Shown here in pieces: positions 24,966 through 32,993 of a stretch of DNA of 64,000 bases. A model generated the notes under the pieces. It was given only the letters and a program-made list of their open reading frames with translations, ran no database searches and had not been told where the DNA came from. How positions within the stretch are numbered: position 1 is the stretch's first letter; every line of letters starts with the position of its first letter. Location: contig JANNWS010000119.1 of NCBI GenBank assembly GCA_031408575.1, forward strand, positions 1 to 64,000, in the 5' to 3' direction. This stretch comes from Aliitabrizicola sp031408575. GTDB taxonomy: Bacteria; Pseudomonadota; Alphaproteobacteria; Rhodobacterales; Rhodobacteraceae. A program made the position numbers and the translations under genes.

Positions 24966-26054
24966 ATGGCACTCGGACCCAGCATTGTTGAACGCCTTGC
25001 CCGCGCGCGGGCCGACTTGCGCATGGGCGTGCCGGTCGTACTGACGGCGGACGGGCGCGGCGCGCTGGTGGTGGCGGTGGAGACGCTGTCAGCGGTGCGG
25101 CTGGCCGATCTGCGCGCGCTGGGCGCGCCGGAACTTGCCATCACCGCATGGCGGGCCGAAACGCTCAAGGCGCGGGCCTATGACAACGATCTGGCCCGGC
25201 TGGACATTGCGCCCGACGCACCGTTGGGCTGGCTGCGCGCCATGGCCGATCCTGCGAACGATCTGAATTCGCCGATGAAGGGGCCGTTCCGGTCGCTGCG
25301 CGAGGGGCCGGCTGACTTGCACCGGGCCGCGATCCAGTTGGTGAAATCGGCGCATCTGCTGCCCGCTGCCGTGGTGCTGCCGGTGCCGGATGGCTATGCA
25401 CTGGCGGCCAGTGGCAACCTGACGCTGCTTGCACTGGCCGATGCCGGGCCGGAACTGCAGCGCGCCTCGCCGCTGCATGCCGTGGTGTCGGCCCGCCTGC
25501 CGATGGCCGCGTCCGATGCGGGCCGGGTGCATGTCTTTCGCCCCGAGGATGGCGGCGAGGAACACTATGCCATCGAGATCGGCCGCCCCGACCGCGACGC
25601 ACCCGTTCTGGCGCGGCTTCATTCCGCCTGCTTCACCGGCGACGTGCTGGGCAGCCTGAAATGCGATTGCGGCCCGCAACTGCGCGCGGCCCTGGCCCAG
25701 ATGGGGCGCGACGGGGCGGGTGTTCTGCTTTACCTCAATCAGGAAGGGCGCGGCATCGGGCTGGCCAACAAGATGCGCGCCTATTCTTTGCAGGATCAGG
25801 GCTTTGATACGGTCGAGGCGAACCACCGCCTCGGGTTCGAGGATGATGAGCGGGATTTCCGCCTTGGCGCGGGCCTGCTGCGAAGCCTCGGCTTTGCCTC
25901 GGTGCGGCTGATGACCAATAATCCGAAGAAGATCGCGATGATGCAGGCCAACGGCATCACCGTGACCGAACGGGTGCCGCTGCATGTCGGGCTGACAGAC
26001 CAGAACGCGGGCTATCTTGCCACAAAGGCTGCGAAATCGGGCCACATGCCATGA
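24966..26054 (+). CDS. ribA: GTP cyclohydrolase II (RibA)
   Basis: A 362-aa enzyme for the first step of riboflavin synthesis. The catalytic domain occupies about residues 190-362, with zinc ligands in HSACFTGDVLGSLKCDCG and the NQEGRGIGLANKMRAYSLQD motif; GTP contacts follow in LMTNNPKK. The first 190 residues are an extension seen in Rhodobacteraceae RibA, without the acidic motifs of a working DHBP synthase. The gene ends in an ATGA overlap with the L,D-transpeptidase gene. No FMN riboswitch was seen upstream. Confidence 0.9.
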   Translation: MALGPSIVERLARARADLRMGVPVVLTADGRGALVVAVETLSAVRLADLRALGAPELAITAWRAETLKARAYDNDLARLDIAPDAPLGWLRAMADPANDLNSPMKGPFRSLREGPADLHRAAIQLVKSAHLLPAAVVLPVPDGYALAASGNLTLLALADAGPELQRASPLHAVVSARLPMAASDAGRVHVFRPEDGGEEHYAIEIGRPDRDAPVLARLHSACFTGDVLGSLKCDCGPQLRAALAQMGRDGAGVLLYLNQEGRGIGLANKMRAYSLQDQGFDTVEANHRLGFEDDERDFRLGAGLLRSLGFASVRLMTNNPKKIAMMQANGITVTERVPLHVGLTDQNAGYLATKAAKSGHMP

Positions 26055-26554
26055 GCGCGATCGATCTGGTGGTCGGCCCTTGGGGGGCGCGGTTCATGGG
26101 CCGCCGCTTTCCCTGCGCCATCGGGCGCGGCGGCATATCCGCCGACAAACATGAAGGCGACGGCGCCACGCCCGCCGGAACGCATCATTTCATAGGGATG
26201 CTCTATCGCCCCGACCGGTTGTCGGCATCCCAACTGCCCGACTGGGCGCTGCCGATCGGGCCGTCGGATCTGTGGTCCGATGACAGCCGCGACCCCGACT
26301 ATAACCTGATGGTCCGCGCCCCGTACGCGTGGGGGCATGAGCGCCTGTCCCGCCCCGACCCGCTCTATGACCTGATCCTGCTGACCGATTGGAACTGGCC
26401 GCGCGCGATCCCCGGCGAGGGGTCGGCGATCTTTGTCCACACCTGGCGCAGACCACGCCACCCGACGGCAGGATGCGTTGCGTTTGCACGCAATGACCTG
26501 CTGTGGATCGCAAACCGCATCCGGCATCAGACCCGGCTGGTCATTCGGGACTGA
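26051..26554 (+). CDS. L,D-transpeptidase (YkuD) family protein
   Basis: A 167-aa single YkuD domain. The catalytic motif reads SAIFVHTWRRPRHPTAGCVA, with His and the nucleophilic Cys in the HxW...GC arrangement of the DUF-like YkuD subgroup. The N-terminal part (CAIGRGGISADKHEGDGATP) is the usual first strand pair and loop. No signal peptide is visible, which is common for this subgroup. It may cross-link or modify peptidoglycan. Coupled to ribA by a 4-bp overlap. Confidence 0.85.
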   Translation: MSAIDLVVGPWGARFMGRRFPCAIGRGGISADKHEGDGATPAGTHHFIGMLYRPDRLSASQLPDWALPIGPSDLWSDDSRDPDYNLMVRAPYAWGHERLSRPDPLYDLILLTDWNWPRAIPGEGSAIFVHTWRRPRHPTAGCVAFARNDLLWIANRIRHQTRLVIRD

Positions 26555-26622
26555 CGCGGGCCTCACCCCTTCCCAAACCGCTTTGGCTACCCTACTCTGC
26601 CCGCAGTGTCGGGGAGGATTCC

Positions 26623-28500
26623 ATGCCAAAGACGCCGTCCACGCCGGATGACGAGATCTTCGATCTGCGCCTCCACCGCAGCGCAGTCGATCTCTGGGGC
26701 ATGACGGACCGGCTTTACGGCGACCATCCAGCCTACCCCAAATTCCGCAAGGCGCTGCTCAAGGCAATGCGCGGCGCATGGGCAGACCGCCCCGCCGACC
26801 TGAAGCGGCTTGATCTGAAGCGCGATCTGGAACCCGACTGGTTTCAGCGCCCTGCTATGGCGGGCTATGTGTTCTACATCGATCGCTTTGCCGGAACGCT
26901 GATCGGGGTTCTGGACAAGCTCGACTATCTGGAAGACCTCGGCATCACCTATGTTCACCTGATGCCCTGCCTCAAACCCCGTCCGGGCGACAGCGACGGC
27001 GGCTATTCCGTGATCGATTACCGCGCAATCGACCCTGCCTACGGCACCATGGCCGAATTCGAGGCGGTGGCGACAGCCCTGCGCGCGCGGGGTATCAGCC
27101 TGTGCATCGATCTGGTGCTGAACCACACGGCCAAGGAACACGACTGGGCGAAAAAGGCCGCCAAGGGGAATGTGGCCTATCAGGACTATTATCTGATGTT
27201 CGACGATGACACCCTGCCAAAGCAGTATGAACGCACTCTGGTCGAGGTGTTTCCCGACAACGCGCCCGGCAATTTCACGCACTATCCGGCGTTGGACAAA
27301 TGGGTCTGGACGACGTTCAACGAACACCAGTGGGATCTGAACTGGGCCAACCCACAGGTTTTCCTCGAGATTGTCGAGATCATGCTGTTCCTTGCCAACA
27401 AGGGCGTGGATGTGCTGCGGCTCGATGCGGTGGCCTTCATGTGGAAGCGCATGGGGACCCGCTGCCAGTCGGAACCCGAGGTTCACCTGATCCTGCGGGC
27501 CCTGCGCGCCGCGTGCCGGATCGCCTGTCCGGCAGTCATTCATCTGGAAGAGGCGATCGTCGCCCCGGCCGAGATGCTGCCCTATCTGGGGCGCGGCGAA
27601 CATGACGGGCGCGAGGGCAACCTTGCCTATCACAACAGCCTGATGGTGCAGTTCTGGTCGGCGCTGGCCACGCGCGATACCGGGCTGATGACGCATGTTC
27701 TGGGCACGCATTTCCCCGCCACGGTGACCAATGCGACCTATGCCACCTATATCCGCTGCCACGACGATATCGGCTGGGCCGTAACCGACGAGGATGCGGC
27801 GGCGGTGGGCATCAGCGGTGCCGCGCATCGGGGCTTTCTGTCGGATTTCTACGAGGGCGGCTTTCCGGGGTCTTTCGCTCAAGGCGCGCTCTTTCAGGAA
27901 AACCCGGCGACGGGGGACAAGCGCATTTCGGGATCGTTCGCTTCGCTTGCGGGGCTGGAACGGGCGCAGGACGAGGGGCAGGCCGAAACGGCGGTGCAGC
28001 GCATGCTGATGGGTCACGCCCTGATCGCCAGCTATGGGGGTATCCCGTTGATCTACATGGGCGATGAATTGGCCCTGTTGAGCGATCACGGCTATCTTGA
28101 TGTGCCGGAACACGCCCACGACAGCCGGTGGAGTCACCGCCCCCGGATGGATTGGGACAAGGCGGCGGGACGCGAGACGGACGATACGCCGTCGGCGCGG
28201 GTGTTCCGCGGGGTAAGGCACATTCTGGCCCGGCGGCGCGCGACACCGGCGCTGCATGGTGGCTTGCCGGTGGCGGTGCTGCGAACTGGCGTTCCGGGGC
28301 TGTTCGCGTTCCGCAGGGGGGCGCCGACGGGGGCGGTGCTGGGGGTATTCAACTTTTCTGAAGGCTGGCAAAACCTGCCGGAAAACTGGGTGCGGGCCGC
28401 AGGTGCGGCACAGATGTGGGATGCGCTGTCGGAAAGCCCGGTGCTCGCCCATCAGGGCAACGTCGCCTTGCCCCCGCAAGCCCGCGTCTGGCTGATGTAA
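26623..28500 (+). CDS. Amylosucrase-like alpha-amylase family (GH13) enzyme
   Basis: A 625-aa GH13 enzyme. The catalytic residues lie in VLRLDAVAFM (nucleophile Asp), VIHLEEAIV (acid/base Glu) and IRCHDDIGW (third Asp). The long helical N-terminus before the barrel and the RCHDDIGWAVTDEDA segment are typical of amylosucrase, which builds alpha-1,4 glucan from sucrose; a sucrose hydrolase is the main alternative. GGGGAGGATTCC precedes ATG 26623. No other sugar genes are adjacent. Confidence 0.85.
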   Translation: MPKTPSTPDDEIFDLRLHRSAVDLWGMTDRLYGDHPAYPKFRKALLKAMRGAWADRPADLKRLDLKRDLEPDWFQRPAMAGYVFYIDRFAGTLIGVLDKLDYLEDLGITYVHLMPCLKPRPGDSDGGYSVIDYRAIDPAYGTMAEFEAVATALRARGISLCIDLVLNHTAKEHDWAKKAAKGNVAYQDYYLMFDDDTLPKQYERTLVEVFPDNAPGNFTHYPALDKWVWTTFNEHQWDLNWANPQVFLEIVEIMLFLANKGVDVLRLDAVAFMWKRMGTRCQSEPEVHLILRALRAACRIACPAVIHLEEAIVAPAEMLPYLGRGEHDGREGNLAYHNSLMVQFWSALATRDTGLMTHVLGTHFPATVTNATYATYIRCHDDIGWAVTDEDAAAVGISGAAHRGFLSDFYEGGFPGSFAQGALFQENPATGDKRISGSFASLAGLERAQDEGQAETAVQRMLMGHALIASYGGIPLIYMGDELALLSDHGYLDVPEHAHDSRWSHRPRMDWDKAAGRETDDTPSARVFRGVRHILARRRATPALHGGLPVAVLRTGVPGLFAFRRGAPTGAVLGVFNFSEGWQNLPENWVRAAGAAQMWDALSESPVLAHQGNVALPPQARVWLM

Positions 28501-28535
28501 GGCGTAACCGCTTCATTTTGAATCAAATTTCGCTT

Positions 28536-28572
28536 CCTTTCGGCTTAAATACCCCACTTGGGTCCGGACCGT
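28536..28572. repeat. TTTCGGCTTAAATACCCC intergenic repeat
   Basis: CTTTCGGCTTAAATACCCCA followed by CTTGGGTCCGG between convergent genes. It shares the core with the copy at 6355 and the interrupted copy at 139. The rest of the gap (28573-28684) is AT-richer (AAATAAAAACAAATGG) and shows no gene. Confidence 0.55.
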
Positions 28573-28684
28573 GACGAAACTCTCCGGAAATGCGATTTAG
28601 CGAAGGAAACGCCGGATGGCAGGGTGCTGCCCGTGTGAAATCATAAAATAAAAACAAATGGTTACCTCCCGCCCGCACAGCCCC

Positions 28685-29344
28685 TTATCGCGCGCCGTAA
28701 TCCCGTGCCCCGAAGATCGCACTGCCGACGCGGATATGGGTGGCCCCCGCCGCAATCGCCGCCTCGAAATCACCGCTCATCCCCATCGACAGGCCCGCCA
28801 GCCCATTTCGCGCCGCCATCGCGGCCAAAGCGGCGAAATGCGGCGTGCTGTCCACGCCCTCCGGCGGGATGCACATCAGGCCCGCCACCGGCAAATCCAT
28901 CGCACGGACCGCCGCGACAAAGGCGTCGGCCTCATCCGGCAGGATACCGGCCTTCTGCGGCTCGGCCCCGGTGTTCACCTGTATGAACAATTCCGGGCAA
29001 GCCCCGCCCGCCTGCACCAGTTTTGCCAGTTTTTCCGCCAAGGACGGGCGGTCCAGCGTGTGGATCGCGTCGAACAACTCGACGGCCTGTTTCGCCTTGT
29101 TGGTCTGCAACGGTCCGATCATATGCACGGAAACCGGTTTGAACCGCGCCCGCAGGTCCGGCCATTTGCCCGCCGCCTCCTGGACATAGTTTTCGCCGAA
29201 CACGCGATGCCCAGCCTCCAGCACGGCCACCACCCGGTCAAGCGGCTGAACCTTTGATACCGCGATCAACGCGACGCAGCCCTGCGCCCGGCCCGCCGCC
29301 GCTTCCGCCGCACTGACGCGCGCGCGAATATCGGTCAATCCCAT
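28685..29344 (-). CDS. YggS family pyridoxal phosphate homeostasis protein
   Basis: A 219-aa PLP-binding barrel protein (PLPBP/YggS). The PLP lysine is in LIAVSKVQP near residue 30, followed by FGENYVQEAAGK, HMIGPLQTNKAK and the C-terminal LSMGMSGDFEAAIAAGATHIRVG. It balances vitamin B6 and amino acid pools and has no known catalytic activity. Length and motif order are normal. It stands alone. Confidence 0.92.
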   Translation of the reverse strand: MGLTDIRARVSAAEAAAGRAQGCVALIAVSKVQPLDRVVAVLEAGHRVFGENYVQEAAGKWPDLRARFKPVSVHMIGPLQTNKAKQAVELFDAIHTLDRPSLAEKLAKLVQAGGACPELFIQVNTGAEPQKAGILPDEADAFVAAVRAMDLPVAGLMCIPPEGVDSTPHFAALAAMAARNGLAGLSMGMSGDFEAAIAAGATHIRVGSAIFGARDYGAR

Positions 29345-29426
29345 CCTGCCCTCCCGGCTGCAATCCGACGTCCCGATACCGCCGAATGTCCGGTCAGACC
29401 CCCGCCGTCAACATCTTGTCCAACGC

Positions 29427-30614
29427 TCAGAAGAAAAAGCGCGCGCCGATCAACACGCCGCCGGCATCCTGATAGCTGTTACCCGATTGATCGCTGTAGG
29501 TGAACTGACGCCAGCCTGCGTAGACGTTCAGCGACAGCGCGTCGAAATCCTGCACGGCATATAGCCCCCAGTTCTCGGTCTTGGCGCCATCAGACAGGAA
29601 ATCGTTGCCATCATAATAGTCAACCGAAAGCGATGTTGTGCCTGCTGCCCAGGCATCGGTCTGCCAGCCTGCCCGGACCCAGTAATAGTTTGGCCCGTCA
29701 ATCTGATTTCCGGCCGATACGGCAAGGTTCAGGCCCGTCGGTTCATGCACGAGGGCGACCGACCCGGCCAGCCTCTGCGTCAGGTCGCCATCGGGGTTAT
29801 CGATCCACTGATATCCAAGTGCGCTGCGCACGGCGACCTCACCCAGATCACCCGTCCAGCGGATCGCCACTTCGTAGTAATCGTTCTCGTCTGCGTCAAC
29901 GAGCACGTTCTGCCCGTAGGACGCCGACAGCATCACACCTTGGAACACCGGCGTGTCATAGCGCAGGCGGAAGCGGCGCGAGGCGTCCAGCGCGCTGTTC
30001 ACCTGGCCGACAGAGACGTTGGTCAACGCACCGGCGGCGTCGCGGAACCGGTAGGACGCAAAGCCGTCGGTCGCATCCGTGGCCCCCGCGATGAAGGTGG
30101 AACTGTCATCCAGCCCGGCGGTGCCGTTCGCGGCTGTGGCACCTTGGCCAAGCGAGAAGGTGCCATAGTCCGCATCGACGGCCACTTCGAACCAGCGCAG
30201 CAAAGTCCGTTCCCAATCGGTCCAGTCCGGCGTCTGGGTCTGCGACACTAGCGAGCTGTTTCGCATGGTCAGCCCGGATTCGAACCGGTAGCGCAGGGTG
30301 CTTTCGCCGATCGGCTGTGTGTAGGTAAAGCCAAGTCGGCTGTTCCAGTTGCCGTTGTCGACGATGTTACTGGTGGTCTGTTCGCCATCGTCAAAGCTTT
30401 GGTAGGTCAGGTTGATCTGCCCGTAGATATTGGTGACGGCGCCGCTGCGGTTGGTGAAGGTCAGCTTCGGACCATAAACCTCGGACTCGATGGGCAGTTC
30501 CTCGGTCAGGGCATCATAATCGAAGTCTGATTCAGTCACATCCTGTGCGATCGCGGAGGTGGCCCCAAGAACCAGCACGCAGGTCAGACCATGGACCACA
30601 AGGGATTTTCTCAT
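29427..30614 (-). CDS. Outer-membrane beta-barrel porin-like protein
   Basis: A 395-aa protein. Signal peptide residues 1-24 (KSLVVHGLTCVLVLGATSAIA with cleavage near AIAQ), then alternating amphipathic strands and a C-terminal aromatic residue in GARFFF, as expected for a barrel assembled by BAM. It resembles the second, non-classical porin type found in Rhodobacteraceae and carries no strong homology cue to the neighbouring porin. ATG 30614 has GGATGGAG upstream; an in-frame ATG 12 bases earlier is possible. Substrate unknown. Confidence 0.8.
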   Translation of the reverse strand: MRKSLVVHGLTCVLVLGATSAIAQDVTESDFDYDALTEELPIESEVYGPKLTFTNRSGAVTNIYGQINLTYQSFDDGEQTTSNIVDNGNWNSRLGFTYTQPIGESTLRYRFESGLTMRNSSLVSQTQTPDWTDWERTLLRWFEVAVDADYGTFSLGQGATAANGTAGLDDSSTFIAGATDATDGFASYRFRDAAGALTNVSVGQVNSALDASRRFRLRYDTPVFQGVMLSASYGQNVLVDADENDYYEVAIRWTGDLGEVAVRSALGYQWIDNPDGDLTQRLAGSVALVHEPTGLNLAVSAGNQIDGPNYYWVRAGWQTDAWAAGTTSLSVDYYDGNDFLSDGAKTENWGLYAVQDFDALSLNVYAGWRQFTYSDQSGNSYQDAGGVLIGARFFF

Positions 30615-31006
30615 ACGCCACTCCATCCTGATTGCACTGCGCCCCCCGTTCCGCACCTATTCGCGCGATGTCATTCGCCCTGCCGGTCAAGAAAGATCGC
30701 GAACCTTTCGGCGCGAGGTTTAAACCGCTGATTCGAAACGGCCGCAGGGATCGGTCATTAGCGATAATTGTTGCCCGTTTCCGCTTGTCGATCAAGCGCT
30801 CTTGGGCTGCGCGCCTTGTGCTAGCGTTGCTGGAATCTCCCTGCCGCGCCGGACTCTTTGCAACCGTCGTCGGGTGTTGCTGGGCGGGGTGCAGGTTCTG
30901 GCGCTTGGGGTGGCCGCGCGCAGATAGCACCGCCTGCGCCGCGCCGTGGTGAAAATGAAAAGAGCGGGCCAAGGCCCGCTCTTTCCCTGTCGTCTGATCT
31001 TTTGGA
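30615..31006. other. 392-bp intergenic region between two barrel genes
   Basis: Holds the terminator of the downstream-facing porin gene (30961-30982) and the upstream region of the barrel gene ending at 30614. No RNA gene or protein gene is supported, and no convincing -35/-10 pair was found on the minus strand. Confidence 0.35.
30957..30985 (-). terminator. Intrinsic terminator of the porin gene
   Basis: AGAGCGGGCC (30961-30970) and GGCCCGCTCT (30973-30982) form a perfect 10-bp stem with a tiny loop. On the minus strand it is followed by TTTTCATTTTC. It lies 25 bp past the porin stop. Confidence 0.82.
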
Positions 31007-32050
31007 TCAGAACGAGAAGTTCACACCGATATCGGCGTTGTAATCGGTGCCTTCGATGTCCGGATCAACCACACCGGCTGCAACCGAAGCGCCGCCGCCG
31101 AGGTCATAGGACACGCCCAGACCGAAGGGCTGCGACTCGACCGAGTTGTTGTCACGGTCTTTGAGTTCAGTGCTGCGCCAGAACGCGGTCACGGTGTAGG
31201 CGTCGAACGTGTAATCGCCCGAGATGCCATACTGTGTCAGGTCCAGATAGTCACCGCTTGCTTCGCCGTACTGTGCCTTCACAGTGAAGCCACCGAAGGT
31301 GCCGCTACCGCCGAGGATCCAGTTGTCGATCGACGAACCGAGTTCGGTGACGACGCCGGTTGCGACCACGGTTTCAGTTGCCGACAGTTCCAGCGATTCG
31401 TAGCCGATGCCAACGGTGTAGTTGTCAACCGAGTACTTGGCACCCAGACCGAAAGTCTGGTCGATGGTGATGTCCGCGACGTCGATCAGCAAGTTGTCGT
31501 TGATGTCGGTGCTGTCGAAGAAGTCCGTCTCGAACACGTTGCCTTCCGGGTTGCCAAGCGACACATAGAAGCTTGCCCCACCGGTGGTGTATTCATACAA
31601 AGCAGCCGGCAGCGGGAATGCGGACAATGCCTCGTTCGAGTCGAGGTCGCTGTTGCCCTGCTGCAGGTAGAAGGCTTCGTTCCGATCGCCCAGACCGGTG
31701 TAACCGACGCCCGACAGGTTGCCGACTGCGGATTCCGCAGCGCCGTCAACGTCGCCCATCGACAGTTTGCCGAATGCGCCCGACAAGAACACCGAGCCAG
31801 CCTGGCCACGGTTGCCGTCGGCAGCGTTGTCAGCGCGGATCGAGCCGCCAAACGTGACGCCCGAGTCGGTTTCCTGGGTCAGCGTGAAGGCAACACGAAC
31901 GCGGCTGCTGAAGCGAGCTTCGGCCGAACCGTCACGTGCGGCGTCGTCGTACACGATACCCATGCGGCCCGAGCCGCTGATCGCCACTTCGGCAGCAGCG
32001 GCGCTTGCGAAAGCGACCAAAGCTGTGGAAGCAAGAAGAAGATTTTTCAT
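31007..32050 (-). CDS. Outer-membrane porin (alphaproteobacterial general porin)
   Basis: A 347-aa porin. Signal peptide residues 1-20 (KNLLLASTALVAFASAAAA), then EVAISGSGRMGIVYDDAA, the classic first strand of Rhodobacter-type porins, an acidic-rich barrel and terminal IGVNFSF ending in Phe. It should form the main trimeric diffusion channel of the outer membrane. GAGGGAAACT precedes ATG 32050. The acidic loop insertions (ETDFFDSTDINDNLLIDVAD) probably shape the pore. A strong terminator follows. Confidence 0.9.
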   Translation of the reverse strand: MKNLLLASTALVAFASAAAAEVAISGSGRMGIVYDDAARDGSAEARFSSRVRVAFTLTQETDSGVTFGGSIRADNAADGNRGQAGSVFLSGAFGKLSMGDVDGAAESAVGNLSGVGYTGLGDRNEAFYLQQGNSDLDSNEALSAFPLPAALYEYTTGGASFYVSLGNPEGNVFETDFFDSTDINDNLLIDVADITIDQTFGLGAKYSVDNYTVGIGYESLELSATETVVATGVVTELGSSIDNWILGGSGTFGGFTVKAQYGEASGDYLDLTQYGISGDYTFDAYTVTAFWRSTELKDRDNNSVESQPFGLGVSYDLGGGASVAAGVVDPDIEGTDYNADIGVNFSF

Positions 32051-32357
32051 AGTTTCCCTCGTTGTCTCTAAGAAGGTCCGGCCCAACTCAGGGGAATCCG
32101 AATTGGGTATGCTTCTGTTTCCATCTTGAGGCGGTTGATTGCAATGTGAACCGGGCCACCCGCCGGAAAGACGCGAACGATGGTGCAGCTTTGCCACAGT
32201 GGATATTCCGGTACCCGGCGGGGTGCAGCCCGTGCCCCGGATCACCCTGCCCCCGTTCCTTCTGCGCCGCGCACCCTGCGCCGCTTAGTCAGACCAAAAG
32301 TCCTTGTCCGGCACCCGGTGCTCGGCTAGACAACCTCAAATCGTCGGGGAGACGTTG
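32051..32357. other. 307-bp divergent intergenic region
   Basis: Lies between the porin gene and the divergent DUF3576 lipoprotein gene. It holds a candidate sigma-70 promoter for the latter (32304-32332). On the porin side no convincing promoter pair was identified, although a highly expressed porin should have one within it. Confidence 0.35.
32304..32332 (+). promoter_or_regulatory. Candidate sigma-70 promoter of the DUF3576-leuS operon
   Basis: TTGTCC (32304-32309), a 17-base spacer, TAGACA (32327-32332). The ATG at 32358 lies 25 bases past the -10, giving a short leader. Recognised only by matching the consensus. Confidence 0.45.
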
Positions 32358-32891
32358 ATGACCTTGCACCGTCTGGTACACATGGCGCTTCTGATCGGCC
32401 TGGTGACGACGGTAGCCGCCTGTGGCGAGAACGGCTTCTTCGGGGCAGGCACACCCGATGGACGCCGGGCAGCAGATGACCAGCGCGCCGCGCTGGCAGC
32501 GGCCTATGATCCGAACGCCCAATTCCTTGACCGTAATGCGAACCAGTCTACGCTGTGGGATCTGTTCCAGAACAACGACGATCCCAATGTCACGGTCGAG
32601 GTGAACAAGTATCTCTGGACTGCATCTCTCGACATCCTGAACTTCCTGCCCATCGAGTCGGTCGACCCGTTCACCGGTGTGATCTCGACCGGCTACGGCA
32701 CGCCGCCGGGTGGCGGGCGGTCGTATCGCGCGACCGTCTATGTGCAGGATCCGGCGCTGGATGCACGCTCGCTTAAAGTGGCGTTGCAGGCGCGGGGTGG
32801 CGGCACGGTGCCGGTGGAAACCCAGCGCGCAGTGGAAGACGCGATCCTGACACGGGCGCGGCAGCTGCGGATTCAAGACAGCAACCTGTAA
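32358..32891 (+). CDS. DUF3576 domain-containing lipoprotein
   Basis: A 177-aa envelope protein with a lipoprotein signal (VTTVAACGE, lipidated Cys near residue 22) and a DUF3576 domain: VEVNKYLWTASLDILNFLPI and SVDPFTGVISTGYGTPPGG. The family sits next to leuS and lptE in many alphaproteobacteria, which points to an outer-membrane assembly role, though the function is not established. GGGGAGACGTTG precedes ATG 32358. Confidence 0.87.
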   Translation: MTLHRLVHMALLIGLVTTVAACGENGFFGAGTPDGRRAADDQRAALAAAYDPNAQFLDRNANQSTLWDLFQNNDDPNVTVEVNKYLWTASLDILNFLPIESVDPFTGVISTGYGTPPGGGRSYRATVYVQDPALDARSLKVALQARGGGTVPVETQRAVEDAILTRARQLRIQDSNL

Positions 32892-32993
32892 GGTCGGTCC
32901 TTCATCAGGGCCTTCGGTCTTGGCATGCTCTGGACGTTTCCGGGGCCATTGGTGTAACCCCGCCCTCGTACAGGATGAAAACGAGGCTGCCCG

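Noticed and set aside
26587..28479. 630-codon minus-strand frame across the amylosucrase-like gene
   Set aside because: Antisense shadow; the plus strand has all GH13 catalytic motifs and a good ribosome binding site.
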